Assembly (NCBI RefSeq): GCF_916618895.1
Contig: NZ_OU745391.1
Span: 1,736,001-1,800,000, forward strand
From: Pseudoclavibacter sp. Marseille-Q3772
GTDB lineage: Bacteria; Actinomycetota; Actinomycetes; Actinomycetales; Microbacteriaceae
Direction: 5' to 3'
DNA length: 64,000 nucleotides
In this document: positions 29,674 through 40,957 of the stretch, piece after piece
How the letters are laid out: each line of letters begins with the position of its first letter
Position numbering within the stretch: the first letter of the stretch is position 1
The notes under the pieces: model-generated
What the model was told of the DNA's origin: nothing
The model's input: the letters and a program-made list of their open reading frames with translations, nothing else
The model's database searches: none
Program-made: the position numbers and the translations under genes

Positions 29674-30327
29674 ATGGCAACCGCTACCAAGACGTTTAAG
29701 GGGCTGCTCGGCACCAAGCTGGGAATGACCCAGCAGTGGGACGCCGACAACCGTCTCGTGCCGCTCACCGTGATTCAGGTGAGCCCGAACGTCGTAACCC
29801 AGATCCTGACCCAGGAGAAGAACGGGTACGACGCAATCCAGATCGCCGCCGGTGCTATCGCACCGCGCAAGGTAAACAAGCCTGCCGCTGGCCACTTCAA
29901 GGCTGCTGGTGTTACTCCTCGCCGTCACCTCACCGAGGTCCGTACCGCGGATGCATCGGAATACGAGGTTGGCCAGGAGCTCAACGTTGACCTGTTCGAA
30001 GCCGGTCAGCTCGTTGATGTTGTTGGAACTTCGAAGGGTAAGGGCTTTGCCGGAACCATGAAGCGCCACAACTTCAAGGGTGTCAGCGCATCGCACGGTC
30101 AGCACAAGAACCACCGCAAGCCCGGTTCGATCGGTGCCTCGGCAACTCCCGGACGCGTGTTCAAGGGAACCCGCATGGCCGGCCGTATGGGTACCGACCG
30201 CGTAACCGTACAGAACCTGACGCTCCACGGTATTGACGTGGAACGTGGACTGCTGCTCGTTAAGGGTGCAGTTCCCGGTCCTAAGGGACGCCTCGTATTC
30301 GTCCGTAACGCAGTGAAGGGGGCCTAG
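29674..30327 (+). CDS. rplC: 50S ribosomal protein L3
   Basis: 217 residues; early assembly protein near the peptidyl transferase centre. [13 protein letters not shown] at the N-terminus and the central loop [14 protein letters not shown] are characteristic. Its short distance to rplD (four bases) and to rpsJ shows one operon. Confidence 0.99.
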   Translation: MATATKTFKGLLGTKLGMTQQWDADNRLVPLTVIQVSPNVVTQILTQEKNGYDAIQIAAGAIAPRKVNKPAAGHFKAAGVTPRRHLTEVRTADASEYEVGQELNVDLFEAGQLVDVVGTSKGKGFAGTMKRHNFKGVSASHGQHKNHRKPGSIGASATPGRVFKGTRMAGRMGTDRVTVQNLTLHGIDVERGLLLVKGAVPGPKGRLVFVRNAVKGA

Positions 30328-30331
30328 CCAC

Positions 30332-30976
30332 ATGGCTGCCAACACGATTGACGTACTCGACGCCGCCGGTAAGAAGGCCGGAACCGTTGAGCTCCCCGCT
30401 GAGCTCTTCGACGTCGACATGAATGTACCCCTGGTGCACCAGGTTGTAGTCGCTCAGCAGGCTGCAGCTCGCCAGGGTACGCACAAGACCAAGAACCGCG
30501 GTGAGCGCTCGGGTGCTGGCCGTAAGCCGTTCAAGCAGAAGGGCACGGGTAACGCCCGTCAGGGTTCGATCCGCATGCCGCAGCACCGCGGCGGTGGTAT
30601 TGTTCACGGTCCGACTCCGCGCGACTACTCGCAGCGCACCCCTAAGAAGATGGTTGCTGCCGCACTCGTGCAGTCGCTCTCGGACCGCGCCCGCAGCGGC
30701 CGCATCCACGTATTCACCGAACTGGTGAGCGGCGATGTGCCTTCGACCAAGGCTGCAGTTACGGCATTCCGCACCGCAGCTGAGGGTCGCAACGTGCTCG
30801 TGGTTGTTGACCGCGAGGACACCATCACCCGCAAGTCGGTGCGCAACGTCGAGCGTGCTCACGTGCTCGACGCTGACCAGCTCAACGCATACGACGTACT
30901 CCTCGCTGATGACGTGGTCTTCATCAAGACCGCGTTTGACGGGTTCGTCGCTGCTAAGACCGGTAAGGAGCAGTAG
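30332..30976 (+). CDS. rplD: 50S ribosomal protein L4
   Basis: 214 residues; exit-tunnel protein. The extended basic loop ([20 protein letters not shown], then [17 protein letters not shown]) is the tunnel-lining region and the macrolide-contact residues look ordinary. In other bacteria L4 also regulates its operon; no matching leader fold is evident here. Confidence 0.99.
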   Translation: MAANTIDVLDAAGKKAGTVELPAELFDVDMNVPLVHQVVVAQQAAARQGTHKTKNRGERSGAGRKPFKQKGTGNARQGSIRMPQHRGGGIVHGPTPRDYSQRTPKKMVAAALVQSLSDRARSGRIHVFTELVSGDVPSTKAAVTAFRTAAEGRNVLVVVDREDTITRKSVRNVERAHVLDADQLNAYDVLLADDVVFIKTAFDGFVAAKTGKEQ

Positions 30977-30978
30977 TC

Positions 30979-31278
30979 ATGAGCGACATTTTCAAGGACC
31001 CGCGTGACATTGTCATCCGTCCGGTCATCTCGGAAAAGAGCTACGGACTGATCGACCAGGGTAAGTACACCTTCGAGGTGGACCCCCGTGCGAACAAGAC
31101 CGAAATCAAGATCGCTATCGAGCGCATCTTCGATGTCAAGGTCGACCGCATCAACACCCTTAACCGTCAGGGCAAGACCCGCCGGACTCGCTTCGGCATG
31201 GGCAAGCGCAAGGACACCAAGCGCGCCATCGTGACCCTGAAGTCCGGCACCATCGACATCTTCTCGAACGCCGGCTAA
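30979..31278 (+). CDS. rplW: 50S ribosomal protein L23
   Basis: 99 residues at the tunnel exit, docking site for trigger factor and [20 protein letters not shown] near the N-terminus and the basic loop [19 protein letters not shown] are typical. Two bases separate it from rplD. Confidence 0.99.
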   Translation: MSDIFKDPRDIVIRPVISEKSYGLIDQGKYTFEVDPRANKTEIKIAIERIFDVKVDRINTLNRQGKTRRTRFGMGKRKDTKRAIVTLKSGTIDIFSNAG

Positions 31279-31298
31279 GCGGAGGACGACGAACAACT

Positions 31299-32138
31299 AT
31301 GGCTATTCGTAAATTCAAGCCCACGACCCCGGGTCGTCGCGCTGGATCGACCTCGGACTTCGCCGAGATCACCCGCTCGACTCCGGAGAAGTCGCTGCTG
31401 CGTCCGCTACCGAAGACCGGTGGTCGCAACAACCAGGGCCGTATCACGACCCGTCACATTGGTGGTGGCCACAAGCGTCAGTACCGTGTGATCGACTTCA
31501 CGCGTAACGACAAGGACGGCATCAACGCTCGCGTCGCACACATTGAGTACGACCCGAACCGTACCGCCCGCATCGCACTGTTGCACTTTGTTGACGGCAC
31601 CAAGCGCTACATCCTTGCCCCCAACAAGCTCAAGCAGGGCGACATCGTAGAGTCCGGTGCAGGCGCCGACATCAAGCCCGGTAACAACCTGCCGCTGCGC
31701 AACATTCCGACGGGTACCGTTGTGCACGCAGTTGAGCTCCGCCCCGGTGGCGGTGCCAAGCTGGGTCGCTCGGCCGGTGCCTCGATCCGCCTGGTTGCTA
31801 AGGACGGCCCGTACGCGCAGCTGCGTCTGCCTTCGGGCGAAGTTCGCAACGTGGATGCACGTTGCCGCGCAACCGTCGGTGAGGTTGGTAACGCCGAACA
31901 GATCAACATCGACCTCGGTAAGGCCGGCCGCAAGCGCTGGAAGGGTGTACGCCCGACCGTTCGTGGTGTTGTTATGAACCCGGTTGACCACCCGCACGGT
32001 GGTGGTGAAGGTCGCACCTCTGGTGGACGTCATCCGGTTAGCCCGTGGGGTCAGCCTGAGGGTCGTACCCGCAAGCCCGGTAAGGAATCGGACAAGCTGA
32101 TTGTCCGCCGCCGTCCGACTGGTAAGAAGCGCAAGTAG
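31299..32138 (+). CDS. rplB: 50S ribosomal protein L2
   Basis: 279 residues, needed for subunit association and peptidyl transfer. [15 protein letters not shown] and the C-terminal loop [18 protein letters not shown], with the key conserved His, are intact. Preceded by GCGGAGGA. Confidence 0.99.
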   Translation: MAIRKFKPTTPGRRAGSTSDFAEITRSTPEKSLLRPLPKTGGRNNQGRITTRHIGGGHKRQYRVIDFTRNDKDGINARVAHIEYDPNRTARIALLHFVDGTKRYILAPNKLKQGDIVESGAGADIKPGNNLPLRNIPTGTVVHAVELRPGGGAKLGRSAGASIRLVAKDGPYAQLRLPSGEVRNVDARCRATVGEVGNAEQINIDLGKAGRKRWKGVRPTVRGVVMNPVDHPHGGGEGRTSGGRHPVSPWGQPEGRTRKPGKESDKLIVRRRPTGKKRK

Positions 32139-32153
32139 TAGGAGTTCAGGAAG

Positions 32154-32435
32154 ATGCCTCGCAGTCTGAAGAAGGGCCCCTTCGTCGACGAGCACCTGCT
32201 GCAAAAGGTGCTTAAGCAGAACGAAGCCGGGACCAAGAACGTTATCAAGACCTGGTCGCGTCGCTCGATGATCGTGCCCGACATGCTCGGCCACACCATC
32301 GCAGTACACGACGGTCGCAAGCACATCCCCGTTTTCGTAACGGAAACGATGGTGGGCCACAAGCTCGGCGAATTTGCGCCGACCCGTACCTTCCGCGGTC
32401 ACGTGAAGGACGACAAGAAGGGTCGCCGCCGCTAA
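32154..32435 (+). CDS. rpsS: 30S ribosomal protein S19
   Basis: 93 residues in the head of the small subunit. [19 protein letters not shown] and the end [20 protein letters not shown] are standard. AGGAG precedes the ATG. Confidence 0.99.
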   Translation: MPRSLKKGPFVDEHLLQKVLKQNEAGTKNVIKTWSRRSMIVPDMLGHTIAVHDGRKHIPVFVTETMVGHKLGEFAPTRTFRGHVKDDKKGRRR

Positions 32436-32458
32436 GCGGTGGCGTGAAGGAGGAAATT

Positions 32459-32836
32459 ATGGTGGAGTCGATCGCCCGCGCGCGACACATCCGCGTTACC
32501 CCTCAGAAGGCTCGCCGCGTCGTCAACCTGATCCGCGGTAAGCAGGCGCTGGAAGCGCTCGCCATTCTGAAGTTTGCACCACAGGGTGCTTCCGACCCGG
32601 TCTACAAGGTGGTTGCCTCGGCAATCGCTAACGCCCGGGTGAAGGCTGACAACGCGAACGAGTACCTCGACGAGCGTGATCTCTACGTGAGCACTGCGTT
32701 CGTAGACGAGGGCGTAACCCTCAAGCGCTTCCGTCCGCGCGCCCAGGGTCGCGCAGGTCGTATTAACAAGCGCACCAGCCACATCACTGTCATTGTCTCG
32801 ACCCCAGAGACCGACGAAGAGAAGGCGGAGAAGTAA
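32459..32836 (+). CDS. rplV: 50S ribosomal protein L22
   Basis: 125 residues; tunnel protein. [20 protein letters not shown] and the beta hairpin around [20 protein letters not shown] are typical. I choose the ATG at 32459 because AAGGAGG (32447-32453) lies five bases upstream. The GTG at 32444 would place that Shine-Dalgarno inside the gene. The stop overlaps the rpsC start by one base. Confidence 0.98.
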   Translation: MVESIARARHIRVTPQKARRVVNLIRGKQALEALAILKFAPQGASDPVYKVVASAIANARVKADNANEYLDERDLYVSTAFVDEGVTLKRFRPRAQGRAGRINKRTSHITVIVSTPETDEEKAEK

Positions 32837-33603
32837 TGGGCCAGAAGATCAATCCGTACGGCTTCCGCCTCGGTGTCACCACTGACCACCGTTCGCGCTG
32901 GTACGCCGACTCGACCAAGCCCGGTCAGCGTTACGCGGACTACGTGAATGAAGACATTCGCATCCGCAAGCACCTCACCGAGCAGCTCGACCGAGCCGGT
33001 ATCGCCTACATCGCGATTGAACGTACCCGCGACCGTGTTCGCGTCGACATTCACACTGCCCGCCCGGGTATCGTGATCGGTCGCCGCGGTGCCGAAGCCG
33101 AACGCATCCGTGGTGAGCTCGAGAAGCTCACCGGCAAGCAGATTCAGCTGAACATCCTCGAGGTGAAGAACCCCGACCAGGAAGCGCAGCTCGTTGCACA
33201 GGGTATTGCTGAGCAGCTCGCAGGCCGTGTGGCGTTCCGCCGCGCAATGCGTAAGGGCCTGCAGTCCGCGCAGCGTGCCGGCGCCAAGGGTATTCGTATC
33301 CAGGTATCGGGACGCCTCGGCGGTGCTGAAATGAGCCGCTCGGAGTTCTACCGTGAGGGCCGCGTACCCCTGCACACCCTCCGCGCAAACATCGACTACG
33401 GCTTCTACGAGGCTAAGACCACCTACGGTCGCATCGGTGTCAAGGTGTGGATCTACAAGGGTGACCTGACCAACAAGGAGCTTGCTCGCGAGCAGGCCAA
33501 CCAGAAGTCGTCGCGCGATTCGCGCGGTGACCGTCCGCGTCGCAACCGCCGCCAGAACAACAACAACGAGCAGCAGGTTGCCGCAGCGGGAGCGGAGGCG
33601 TAA
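32836..33603 (+). CDS. rpsC: 30S ribosomal protein S3
   Basis: 255 residues with a KH domain ([16 protein letters not shown] near residue 75) that helps mRNA entry. It opens [20 protein letters not shown]. After the conserved core the tail from residue 220 is Arg/Asn-rich ([15 protein letters not shown]), longer than in E. coli and probably disordered. Confidence 0.99.
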   Translation: MGQKINPYGFRLGVTTDHRSRWYADSTKPGQRYADYVNEDIRIRKHLTEQLDRAGIAYIAIERTRDRVRVDIHTARPGIVIGRRGAEAERIRGELEKLTGKQIQLNILEVKNPDQEAQLVAQGIAEQLAGRVAFRRAMRKGLQSAQRAGAKGIRIQVSGRLGGAEMSRSEFYREGRVPLHTLRANIDYGFYEAKTTYGRIGVKVWIYKGDLTNKELAREQANQKSSRDSRGDRPRRNRRQNNNNEQQVAAAGAEA

Positions 33604-33606
33604 CAC

Positions 33607-34023
33607 ATGCTTATTCCACGTCGAGTCAAGTACCGCAAGCAGCACCGTCCGGGTCGTAAGGGCCAGGCAACTGGTGGCACCCGGGTGTCGTTCGGTGAGT
33701 ACGGAATCCAGGCTCTGAGCCCGGCTTACGTCACGAACCGCCAGATTGAGGCTGCGCGTATTGCCATGACCCGCCACATCAAGCGTGGCGGTAAGGTCTG
33801 GATCAACATCTATCCGGACCGTCCCCTGACCAAGAAGCCTGCCGAAGTCCGTATGGGTTCCGGTAAGGGTTCGCCCGAATTCTGGGTAGCCAATGTCAAG
33901 CCCGGCCGCGTGCTTTTCGAGGTCGGTGGCGTTGATGAGCAGCTCGCACGCGAGGCGCTCACCCGCGCTATCCACAAGCTACCGCTGAAGGCACGCATCA
34001 TTGCCCGTGAGGAAGGCGAGTAA
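33607..34023 (+). CDS. rplP: 50S ribosomal protein L16
   Basis: 138 residues near the A-site. [20 protein letters not shown] and the later [19 protein letters not shown] are characteristic. Three bases after rpsC. Confidence 0.99.
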   Translation: MLIPRRVKYRKQHRPGRKGQATGGTRVSFGEYGIQALSPAYVTNRQIEAARIAMTRHIKRGGKVWINIYPDRPLTKKPAEVRMGSGKGSPEFWVANVKPGRVLFEVGGVDEQLAREALTRAIHKLPLKARIIAREEGE

Positions 34024-34028
34024 TCACT

Positions 34029-34331
34029 ATGGCGATTGGATCCAAGGAGCTCGCCATTAACGAGCTCGACACCATGGAGAACGGCCGTCTCGCAGACGAG
34101 CTGAAGAAGGCAAAGGAAGAGCTGTTCAACCTGCGCTTCCAGGCCGCTACCGGTCAGGGTGAAGAACGAGGCCGCATCCGCGCGGTCAAGCGTGACATCG
34201 CACGTATCTACACCGTGATCCGTGAGCGCGAGCTCGGCATTCGAGCCACTCCCGAACCGGCCGCAAAGCCGGCGAAGAAGACTCGCGGCAAGAAGGCTGA
34301 AGCCGCCGCGCAGAATGAGGAGAGCAACTAA
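34029..34331 (+). CDS. rpmC: 50S ribosomal protein L29 with C-terminal extension
   Basis: 100 residues, against about 65 for the usual family. The core ([20 protein letters not shown], then [10 protein letters not shown] and [14 protein letters not shown]) is standard. The last 30 residues are Lys/Ala-rich ([19 protein letters not shown]) and likely disordered. The stop overlaps the rpsQ ATG by one base. Confidence 0.97.
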   Translation: MAIGSKELAINELDTMENGRLADELKKAKEELFNLRFQAATGQGEERGRIRAVKRDIARIYTVIRERELGIRATPEPAAKPAKKTRGKKAEAAAQNEESN

Positions 34332-34630
34332 TGGCTGAGACCACCCCGAAGGCGGCTGAGGCTGCGGTAGAGGACGCACAGCGTAACTACCGCAAGTCCC
34401 GCCGCGGCTACGTCACGAGCGACAAGATGGACAAGACCATCACCGTCCTCGTCGAGGACCGTGTAAAGCACCCGCTGTATGGCAAGGTGATGCGCCGGTC
34501 GCACAAGGTGAAGGCTCACGACGAGCAGAACACCGCCAAGGTTGGTGACCTTGTGCTCATTGCCGAGACCCGTCCCCTCAGCGCTACGAAGCGCTGGCGT
34601 CTGGTCGAGATCCTCGAGAAGGCCAAGTAG
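34331..34630 (+). CDS. rpsQ: 30S ribosomal protein S17
   Basis: 99 residues; a primary 16S-binding OB-fold protein. The core begins at about residue 20 ([20 protein letters not shown]) after an Ala/Glu-rich N-terminal extension common in actinobacteria. It contains [20 protein letters not shown]. Confidence 0.98.
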   Translation: MAETTPKAAEAAVEDAQRNYRKSRRGYVTSDKMDKTITVLVEDRVKHPLYGKVMRRSHKVKAHDEQNTAKVGDLVLIAETRPLSATKRWRLVEILEKAK

Positions 34631-34671
34631 GCCAAGGCCACTTGCCTGAAACAGCCAAGGAGACTGACTAA

Positions 34672-35040
34672 ATGATTCAGCAGGAATCCCGACTCCGCGT
34701 CGCAGACAACAGCGGCGCCAAGGAGTTGCTCACCATCCGCGTGCTCGGTGGATCGGGTCGTCGCTACGCCGGCCTGGGTGACGTGGTGGTTGCATCGGTT
34801 AAGGATGCAATCCCCGGCGGTAACGTGAAGAAGGGTGACGTCGTAAAGGCGGTCATCGTTCGCACGAAGAAGCCCACCCGCCGCGTGGACGGTTCGTACA
34901 TCTCGTTCGATGAGAACGCAGCTGTTGTGCTCAAGAACGACGGCGAACCGCGCGGAACGCGTATCTTCGGCCCGATTGGCCGCGAGCTGCGCGACAAGAA
35001 GTTCATGAAGATTATTTCGCTCGCTCCGGAGGTGCTCTAG
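34672..35040 (+). CDS. rplN: 50S ribosomal protein L14
   Basis: 122 residues at the subunit interface. [20 protein letters not shown] and the later [20 protein letters not shown] are invariant family signatures. AAGGAG upstream; a 41-base gap from rpsQ. Confidence 0.99.
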   Translation: MIQQESRLRVADNSGAKELLTIRVLGGSGRRYAGLGDVVVASVKDAIPGGNVKKGDVVKAVIVRTKKPTRRVDGSYISFDENAAVVLKNDGEPRGTRIFGPIGRELRDKKFMKIISLAPEVL

Positions 35041-35042
35041 TT

Positions 35043-35477
35043 ATGGCGAAGATTCGCAAGGGCGACCTCGTAGAGGTCATCACCGGAACCCCGCAGGATC
35101 GCGGTGGCGACCGCGGTAAGCAGGGTGAAGTACTCGAAGTGCTGCCGGCGCAGGACCGGGTCATCGTTGAGGGCGTGAACTTCGTTACGAAGCACACCCG
35201 TGTTGGCCAGACCCAGCGTGGCAGCCAGACCGGTGGTATCGAGACCGTTGAGGCTCCCATCCACATCTCGAATGTAATGCTCGTGAACCCCGAAACCGGT
35301 GCTCCCGCACGTACCGGTGTCAAGGAAGAGCAGGTCGAGAAGAATGGCGTGACCAAGACCGTCCGTACCCGGGTATTCAAGGACTCGCGCCGCGAGGGTA
35401 AGAAGCCCGCGGCGAAGAAGTCCACCGCTAAGAAGACCAGCGCTAAGAAGAGCGCAACCAAGAAGGAAGCCGAGTAG
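35043..35477 (+). CDS. rplX: 50S ribosomal protein L24 with Lys-rich tail
   Basis: 144 residues against about 105 for the family. The KOW-containing core (KIRKGDLVEVITGTPQDRGG, then VIVEGVNFVTKHTR) is normal. The C-terminal 30 residues are tandem AAKKSTAKKTSAKK-type repeats resembling histone-H1-like tails. No frameshift explains it; the tail runs directly up to rplE. Confidence 0.97.
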   Translation: MAKIRKGDLVEVITGTPQDRGGDRGKQGEVLEVLPAQDRVIVEGVNFVTKHTRVGQTQRGSQTGGIETVEAPIHISNVMLVNPETGAPARTGVKEEQVEKNGVTKTVRTRVFKDSRREGKKPAAKKSTAKKTSAKKSATKKEAE

Positions 35478-35480
35478 CAG

Positions 35481-36065
35481 ATGACTGACACTGCACAGGG
35501 AACTGGCAAAATCCAGCCCCGTCTCAAGGTTTCGTACCGCGAAGAGATCAAGGCGAAGCTTCAGGAAGAGCTCGGTCTGAGCAACATCCACCAGGTACCT
35601 GGCCTGGTGAAGATCGTCGTCAACATGGGTGTCGGTGAAGCCGCACGCGACGGCAAGGTGATCGAGGGTGCTATTGCAGACCTCACCAACATCACCGGCC
35701 AGAAGCCGAAGGTAAACCGCGCTCGTAAGTCGATCGCTCAGTTCAAGCTCCGCGAAGGTCAGCCCATCGGTGCGCACGTAACGCTCCGTGGCGACCGGAT
35801 GTGGGAGTTCCTGGACCGCCTGCTCTCGCTCGCGCTGCCCCGTATCCGCGACTTCCGCGGACTCTCGGACAAGCAGTTCGACGGTAAGGGTAACTACACC
35901 TTCGGCCTGACCGAACAGGTGATGTTCCACGAAATCAACCCAGATAAGATTGACCGCACCCGCGGTATGGACATTACCGTTGTCACTACCGCAGAATCGG
36001 ATGACCACGGCCGCGCACTTCTGCGCGCGCTCGGCTTCCCGTTCGAAGCAGGTCTGGGCAAGTAA
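35481..36065 (+). CDS. rplE: 50S ribosomal protein L5
   Basis: 194 residues, 5S rRNA-binding. [18 protein letters not shown] and the later [21 protein letters not shown] are typical. In most actinobacteria rpsN (S14) follows, but here the next 99 bases carry only a hairpin. Confidence 0.99.
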   Translation: MTDTAQGTGKIQPRLKVSYREEIKAKLQEELGLSNIHQVPGLVKIVVNMGVGEAARDGKVIEGAIADLTNITGQKPKVNRARKSIAQFKLREGQPIGAHVTLRGDRMWEFLDRLLSLALPRIRDFRGLSDKQFDGKGNYTFGLTEQVMFHEINPDKIDRTRGMDITVVTTAESDDHGRALLRALGFPFEAGLGK

Positions 36066-36077
36066 CCCAGTCCACCG

Positions 36078-36099
36078 GCCACCGGCAACCGCCGGTGGC
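36078..36099 (+). terminator. Terminator-like hairpin at the usual rpsN site
   Basis: 9-bp perfect stem GCCACCGGC / GCCGGTGGC with loop AACC, followed by TTTCACC, between rplE and rpsH. It resembles a weak terminator or attenuator inside the operon. Confidence 0.6.
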
Positions 36100-36164
36100 T
36101 TTCACCACCACAGGTCGGCGCCCCGTGTACGGGACGTCGAAACCAGGAAAGGAAAACTCGCGTC

Positions 36165-36563
36165 ATGACCATGACCGATCCCGTTGCAGACATGCTTACG
36201 CGTCTGCGCAACGCGAGCAACGCTCACCACGACTCCGTGTCGATGCCGAGCTCGAAGCTGAAGAAGAACATTGCCGACATCCTCAAGCGTGAGGGATACA
36301 TCGCAGACTGGGCCGTTGAATCGGCACGTGTTGGCGAATCCCTCAACATCTCGCTGAAGTTCGGCCAGGACCGTCGTCCCGCACTGTCGGGTATCAAACG
36401 CGTGTCGAAGCCCGGTCTGCGTGTATACGCAAAGTCGACTGAGCTGCCCACCGTGCTCGGCGGACTCGGTATCGCCATCTTGTCCACTTCCTCCGGCATC
36501 CTCACGGACCGCGAGGCCGACCAGAAGGGCGTGGGTGGGGAAGTCCTCGCCTACGTATGGTGA
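36165..36563 (+). CDS. rpsH: 30S ribosomal protein S8
   Basis: 132 residues; core 16S binder. [19 protein letters not shown] and the end [12 protein letters not shown]...GEVLAYVW are standard. The ATG at 36165 follows GGAAAGG; an ATG two codons later (36171) is equally plausible. Confidence 0.99.
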   Translation: MTMTDPVADMLTRLRNASNAHHDSVSMPSSKLKKNIADILKREGYIADWAVESARVGESLNISLKFGQDRRPALSGIKRVSKPGLRVYAKSTELPTVLGGLGIAILSTSSGILTDREADQKGVGGEVLAYVW

Positions 36564-36569
36564 TCAATA

Positions 36570-37106
36570 ATGTCGCGTATTGGACGTCTTCCTATTGAAG
36601 TTCCCGCAGGCGTTGACATCAAGATCAACGGCTCGGATGTAGTCGTCAAGGGCCCCAAGGGTGAGCTTTCGCTGACCGTTGCCAAGCCCATCGAGGTTAA
36701 GGTCGAAGAGAACACCGTAACCGTTTCACGCCCGGATGACGAGCGTGAATCGCGTGCGCTGCACGGCCTCACCCGTACCCTCATCTCGAACAACATCATC
36801 GGTGTTACACAGGGATACAAAAAGGAACTTGAGGTTGTCGGTACCGGTTACCGTGTACTCGCGAAAGGTTCCAACCTGGAATTCGCACTCGGTTTCTCGC
36901 ACCCGGTATCCGTTGAAGCACCTGCTGGTATCACCTTCGCGGTAGAAGGCCAGAACAAGGTCACCATCACCGGTATCGATAAGCAGCTTGTGGGTGAAAC
37001 CGCCGCAAAGATCCGCAAGATCCGTCCGCCCGAGCCGTACAAGGGCAAGGGCATCCGCTACGCGGGTGAACAGATTCGCCGCAAGGCCGGAAAGGCTGGT
37101 AAGTAA
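36570..37106 (+). CDS. rplF: 50S ribosomal protein L6
   Basis: 178 residues near the factor-binding site. [20 protein letters not shown] and the conserved end [20 protein letters not shown] are present. Six bases after rpsH. Confidence 0.99.
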   Translation: MSRIGRLPIEVPAGVDIKINGSDVVVKGPKGELSLTVAKPIEVKVEENTVTVSRPDDERESRALHGLTRTLISNNIIGVTQGYKKELEVVGTGYRVLAKGSNLEFALGFSHPVSVEAPAGITFAVEGQNKVTITGIDKQLVGETAAKIRKIRPPEPYKGKGIRYAGEQIRRKAGKAGK

Positions 37107-37108
37107 CC

Positions 37109-37468
37109 ATGGCTCAGCAGAGCAAGCAGGCAGTCCGTGGTCGTCGCCACGCACGGCTGCGCAAGAAGATCGTTGGCACGGCTGCACGGCCGCGCCTGTC
37201 CGTCACCCGTTCGGCACGTCACGTGTTCGTCCAGGTCATCGACGACAGCCAGGGTCACACCCTCGCTTCGGCTTCGACCATGGAAGCAGAGCTACGTGGA
37301 CTCGACGGTGACAAGACCGCTAAGGCCCGTCGCGTAGGCGAGATCATCGCTGAGCGCGCTAAGGCCGCCGGTATCGAAGAGGTTGTTTTCGACCGTGGCG
37401 GTAACAAGTACGCAGGTCGCGTTGCGGCCATCGCCGAAGCAGCACGAGAGGCAGGGCTGAACCTGTGA
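37109..37468 (+). CDS. rplR: 50S ribosomal protein L18
   Basis: 119 residues, 5S rRNA-binding. [20 protein letters not shown] and the closing [20 protein letters not shown] are characteristic. Its stop overlaps the rpsE GTG by four bases. Confidence 0.99.
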   Translation: MAQQSKQAVRGRRHARLRKKIVGTAARPRLSVTRSARHVFVQVIDDSQGHTLASASTMEAELRGLDGDKTAKARRVGEIIAERAKAAGIEEVVFDRGGNKYAGRVAAIAEAAREAGLNL

Positions 37469-38175
37469 GCGAGACGAACAACATGCCCGAAAACATGTCG
37501 GACACTCCGGTCGAGACCGCTGCATCGAGCGAGTCGAACACCCGTGAGGATGGCCGTGAGCGCCGTGGCGGTCAGCGCGACCGTAACCAGCGTGGTGGCG
37601 GCCGTCGTGACCGTCACGAGGACAAGTCAGGTAACGAGTTCCTCGAGCGCGTTGTCACCATCAACCGTGTATCGAAGGTAGTTAAGGGTGGTCGTCGCTT
37701 TAGCTTCACCGCTCTGGTTGTCGTCGGTGACGGTAACGGAATGGTTGGCGTCGGCTACGGTAAGGCACGTGAGGTGCCGCTGGCGATCTCCAAGGGTGTT
37801 GAGGAAGCGAAGAAGAACTTCTTCCGTGTTCCTCGCGTCCTCAAGACCATCCCGCACCCGGTACAGGGTGAAGCCAGCGCCGGTGTCGTGCTGCTGCGCC
37901 CCGCAGCCGAAGGTACCGGTGTTATCGCCGGTGGTCCGGTGCGTGCCGTACTTGAGTGCGCAGGCGTGCACGACGTGCTGAGCAAGTCACTCGGTTCGTC
38001 CAACACCATCAACATCGTTCACGCGACGGTAGACGCCCTCAAGCAGCTCGAAGAGCCGCGTGCGGTTGCTGCCCGTCGTGGCCTTGACTTCGAGCACGTC
38101 GTGCCCGAGCGCATCCGCCGCAACCAGGCTCGCGCAGCAGAACAGGCCGCTAAGGATGCAAAGGTTGGTTCGTAA
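37465..38175 (+). CDS. rpsE: 30S ribosomal protein S5 with N-terminal extension
   Basis: 236 residues (about 167 in E. coli). The conserved core starts near residue 52 ([20 protein letters not shown]) with [14 protein letters not shown]. The first 50 residues are Glu/Ser then Arg/Gly-rich ([20 protein letters not shown]), an extension seen in actinobacteria. A GTG start overlaps rplR by four bases. Confidence 0.98.
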   Translation: MSETNNMPENMSDTPVETAASSESNTREDGRERRGGQRDRNQRGGGRRDRHEDKSGNEFLERVVTINRVSKVVKGGRRFSFTALVVVGDGNGMVGVGYGKAREVPLAISKGVEEAKKNFFRVPRVLKTIPHPVQGEASAGVVLLRPAAEGTGVIAGGPVRAVLECAGVHDVLSKSLGSSNTINIVHATVDALKQLEEPRAVAARRGLDFEHVVPERIRRNQARAAEQAAKDAKVGS

Positions 38176-38360
38176 TGGCGAACGTAAAGATTACGCAGAT
38201 CAAGTCGATCATTAGCGAGAAGCAGAACCAGCGTGACACCCTGCGTACGCTCGGACTGAAGCGTATCGGTGATTCCGTTGTTCGTGAGGACAACGCACAG
38301 CTGCGTGGCTATGTACGCGCAGTTGCTCACCTGGTCAAGGTTGAGGAGATCAACGAATAA
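38175..38360 (+). CDS. rpmD: 50S ribosomal protein L30
   Basis: 61 residues. [20 protein letters not shown] and [20 protein letters not shown] are typical of the family. One-base overlaps join it to rpsE and rplO. Confidence 0.99.
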   Translation: MANVKITQIKSIISEKQNQRDTLRTLGLKRIGDSVVREDNAQLRGYVRAVAHLVKVEEINE

Positions 38361-38827
38361 TGGCAAACAACGAGAACGAGCGCGAAGAGGGCGGCATCAC
38401 TAAGCTGCACGACCTTCGTCCCGCTCCAGGCGCAAAGAAGAGCCGCATCCGTAAGGGTCGCGGTGAAGCATCCAAGGGTAAGACCGCGGGTCGAGGCACC
38501 AAGGGAACCAAGGCACGCAACACAGTGCGCCTCGGCTTCGAAGGTGGTCAGATGCCGCAGCACATGCGTACGCCGAAGCTGCGTGGGTTCAAGAACCCGT
38601 TCCGCAAGGAATACCAGGTTGTGAACCTGTACCAGCTGCAGGAAGCATTCCCCGAAGGTGGCGACGTAACCGTTGAGGAGCTCGTCAACAAGGGCATGGT
38701 TCGCAAGAACGAACTGGTAAAGGTTCTTGGAACTGGCGAGCTTACCGTTAAGCTGAATGTTGCCGTTGACAAGGTCTCGAGCTCGGCAGAGCAGAAGATC
38801 GTCGACGCTGGCGGCTCCATTAAGTAA
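38360..38827 (+). CDS. rplO: 50S ribosomal protein L15
   Basis: 155 residues. [20 protein letters not shown] and [19 protein letters not shown] are family signatures. Last gene of the S10/spc operon before a strong terminator. Confidence 0.99.
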   Translation: MANNENEREEGGITKLHDLRPAPGAKKSRIRKGRGEASKGKTAGRGTKGTKARNTVRLGFEGGQMPQHMRTPKLRGFKNPFRKEYQVVNLYQLQEAFPEGGDVTVEELVNKGMVRKNELVKVLGTGELTVKLNVAVDKVSSSAEQKIVDAGGSIK

Positions 38828-38834
38828 TTCCCTT

Positions 38835-38865
38835 GTAACGGGGCCGGGCCTTCCGGCCCCGTTAC
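38835..38865 (+). terminator. Terminator between rplO and secY
   Basis: Perfect 13-bp stem starting GTAACGGGGCCGG with 5-base loop, followed by TTGTTTG. secY would need readthrough or its own promoter; the 33-base gap left to the secY start holds no clear one. Confidence 0.85.
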
Positions 38866-38898
38866 TTGTTTGACCACCAACGAAAGCAGGCTGACCGC

Positions 38899-40260
38899 GT
38901 GTTTAAGGCCATCGCCCGGGTGTTTAAAACTCCCGACCTCCGTCGGAAGATTCTATTCACCCTCGGAATTATTGCCATCTACCGCTTGGGCACTACGATT
39001 CCTGCACCGCACGTGAACTACAGCAATGTGCAGACCTGTGTCGCTGGCATCGGCACCGATGGTCAAGCGAGCCTGGTGAACATGATGAACCTGTTCTCCG
39101 GTGGCGCGCTCTTGCAGCTATCGCTATTCGCACTGGGAATCATGCCGTACATTACGGCGTCGATTATCGTTCAGCTGCTGCGTGTGGTGGTGCCGCACTT
39201 CGAGACCTTGTACAAGGAAGGTCAGGCTGGCCAGGCCAAGCTGACGCAGTACACCCGTTACTTGACGATCGCACTGGCGGTACTGCAGTCCACTACGCTG
39301 CTGACTGTTGCTCGGACCGGTGGTCTGTTTGGTATGAACGCCAGCCCCGCGTGTAACCAGGTGCTCAATTTGGTACCCGAAGTCGGCGGCGACGGCGTGC
39401 TCACCAATGTGATCCGCATGGTGCTGATGATTGCTGCGCTGACGGCTGGTACAGCGGTAATCATGTGGTTTGGTGAGCTGATTACTGAACGCGGTGTCGG
39501 TAACGGTATGTCGCTGCTTATCTTCACCTCGATCTGTGCAAGCTTCCCGCAGGCAATGTGGTCGCTGGTAAGCGGTACCGGCGGTGGTTTGACCTTCGTG
39601 CTGATCCTGCTGCTCGCGTTCCTGGTACTGGTTGCGGTCGTATTCGTTGAACAGTCGCAGCGTCGAATCCCGGTGCAGTACGCTCGCCGCATGATCGGTC
39701 GCCGCGCGTACGGCGGTCAGTCAACCTACATCCCGATCAAGGTGAACCAGGCCGGTGTTATTCCCGTCATCTTCGCCTCGTCGTTGCTGATGCTGCCGAT
39801 GCTGGTGGCACAGTTCAACACTCCGACTGATGGCAGCGTGCCACCAGAATGGGTTGTTTGGCTGCAGAACAACTTCGTCAGTGGTGACTCCTGGCCGTAC
39901 ATGGTGACCTACTTCCTGCTCATCATCGGGTTCGCGTACTTCTACGTGTACATCGCGTTCAACCCCGAAGAGGTCGCTGAGAACATGCGCAAGCAGGGCG
40001 GATTCGTTCCGGGTATCCGTGCCGGTCAGCCGACTGCCGACTACCTCACCTATGTGCTCAACCGCATCACCTTCCCGGGCTCGATCTACCTTGGCATCAT
40101 CGCGCTGCTCCCACTGTTCGCGCTCGCCTTTGTCGGCGCGAACCAGAACTTCCCGTTCGGTGGAGCATCGATTCTGATTCTCGTGGGTGTTGGTCTCGAG
40201 ACCGTGAAGCAGATCGATGCGCAGCTGCAGCAACGTAACTACGAAGGACTTCTCCGATGA
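38899..40260 (+). CDS. secY: Protein translocase channel subunit SecY
   Basis: 453 residues, ten transmembrane helices, core of the SecYEG channel. It shows the family TM2 region [30 protein letters not shown] and ending loop [21 protein letters not shown] choose the GTG at 38899 ([19 protein letters not shown]); the TTG at 38866 adds 11 poorly conserved residues. Its stop overlaps the adk ATG by four bases. Confidence 0.97.
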   Translation: MFKAIARVFKTPDLRRKILFTLGIIAIYRLGTTIPAPHVNYSNVQTCVAGIGTDGQASLVNMMNLFSGGALLQLSLFALGIMPYITASIIVQLLRVVVPHFETLYKEGQAGQAKLTQYTRYLTIALAVLQSTTLLTVARTGGLFGMNASPACNQVLNLVPEVGGDGVLTNVIRMVLMIAALTAGTAVIMWFGELITERGVGNGMSLLIFTSICASFPQAMWSLVSGTGGGLTFVLILLLAFLVLVAVVFVEQSQRRIPVQYARRMIGRRAYGGQSTYIPIKVNQAGVIPVIFASSLLMLPMLVAQFNTPTDGSVPPEWVVWLQNNFVSGDSWPYMVTYFLLIIGFAYFYVYIAFNPEEVAENMRKQGGFVPGIRAGQPTADYLTYVLNRITFPGSIYLGIIALLPLFALAFVGANQNFPFGGASILILVGVGLETVKQIDAQLQQRNYEGLLR

Positions 40261-40844
40261 CAATTCGCATGCTCATCGTCGGTGCTCCCGGCGCCGGCAA
40301 AGGAACCCAAGCTGGTTCGCTCGCGCAGGCATTCGGTGTGCCGGCAATCTCGACCGGTGACATCTTCCGCGCGAACATTAAGAACGAGACCGAACTCGGT
40401 AAGCAGGTGAAGGCCATTACGGAGCAGGGGCAGCTCGTACCGGACGAGCTGACCAACGAACTGATCCGCGACCGGCTCTCGCAGGACGATGTCGCCCGTG
40501 GGTTCCTGCTTGACGGGTACCCGCGCACGCTCGGCCAGGTTGAATTCCTCACTGACCTGCTCGCCGCATCCGACCAAGAGCTCGATGCCGTTGTTGAACT
40601 CGTGACGGATGAGGATGCGGTCGTACAGCGGCTGTTGAAGCGCGCTGAGGAGCAGGGTCGCGTGGATGATACCGAGGAGGTCATTCGCCACCGCCAGCAG
40701 GTGTACCGTGACCAGACGGCTCCGGTGATTGATGCTTACGCTCAGCGGGGTGCGCTGGTGCGCGTGGACGGTATGGGCACGGTCGAGGAGGTCGCACAGC
40801 GTATTCTCGACGGTCTTGCCGAGGCCGGGCATCGTCCCGCGTAG
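40257..40844 (+). CDS. adk: Adenylate kinase
   Basis: 195 residues; interconverts ATP+AMP and 2 ADP. The P-loop [10 protein letters not shown] is at residues 9-18, followed by AMP-binding STGDIFR and DGYPRTLGQ, with no zinc LID, as expected for a short-lid enzyme of high-GC Gram-positives. It is translationally coupled to secY, and in many genomes is followed by map; here permeases intervene. Confidence 0.98.
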   Translation: MTIRMLIVGAPGAGKGTQAGSLAQAFGVPAISTGDIFRANIKNETELGKQVKAITEQGQLVPDELTNELIRDRLSQDDVARGFLLDGYPRTLGQVEFLTDLLAASDQELDAVVELVTDEDAVVQRLLKRAEEQGRVDDTEEVIRHRQQVYRDQTAPVIDAYAQRGALVRVDGMGTVEEVAQRILDGLAEAGHRPA

Positions 40845-40854
40845 TGCCACATTG

Positions 40855-40884
40855 AAAGAGGGCCAGCAATTGCTGGCCCTCTTT
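40855..40884 (+). terminator. adk terminator
   Basis: 30-base perfect palindrome, left half AAAGAGGGCCAGCAA, ending in CTCTTT, with TTGGTTT after. It can act in either direction. Confidence 0.88.
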
Positions 40885-40957
40885 TGGTTTCCGTGAACAT
40901 TTGCCTGGGACGCACCATCAGATCAGCCCAGAGCTTGAACAGCCAGCAAAAAATAAT

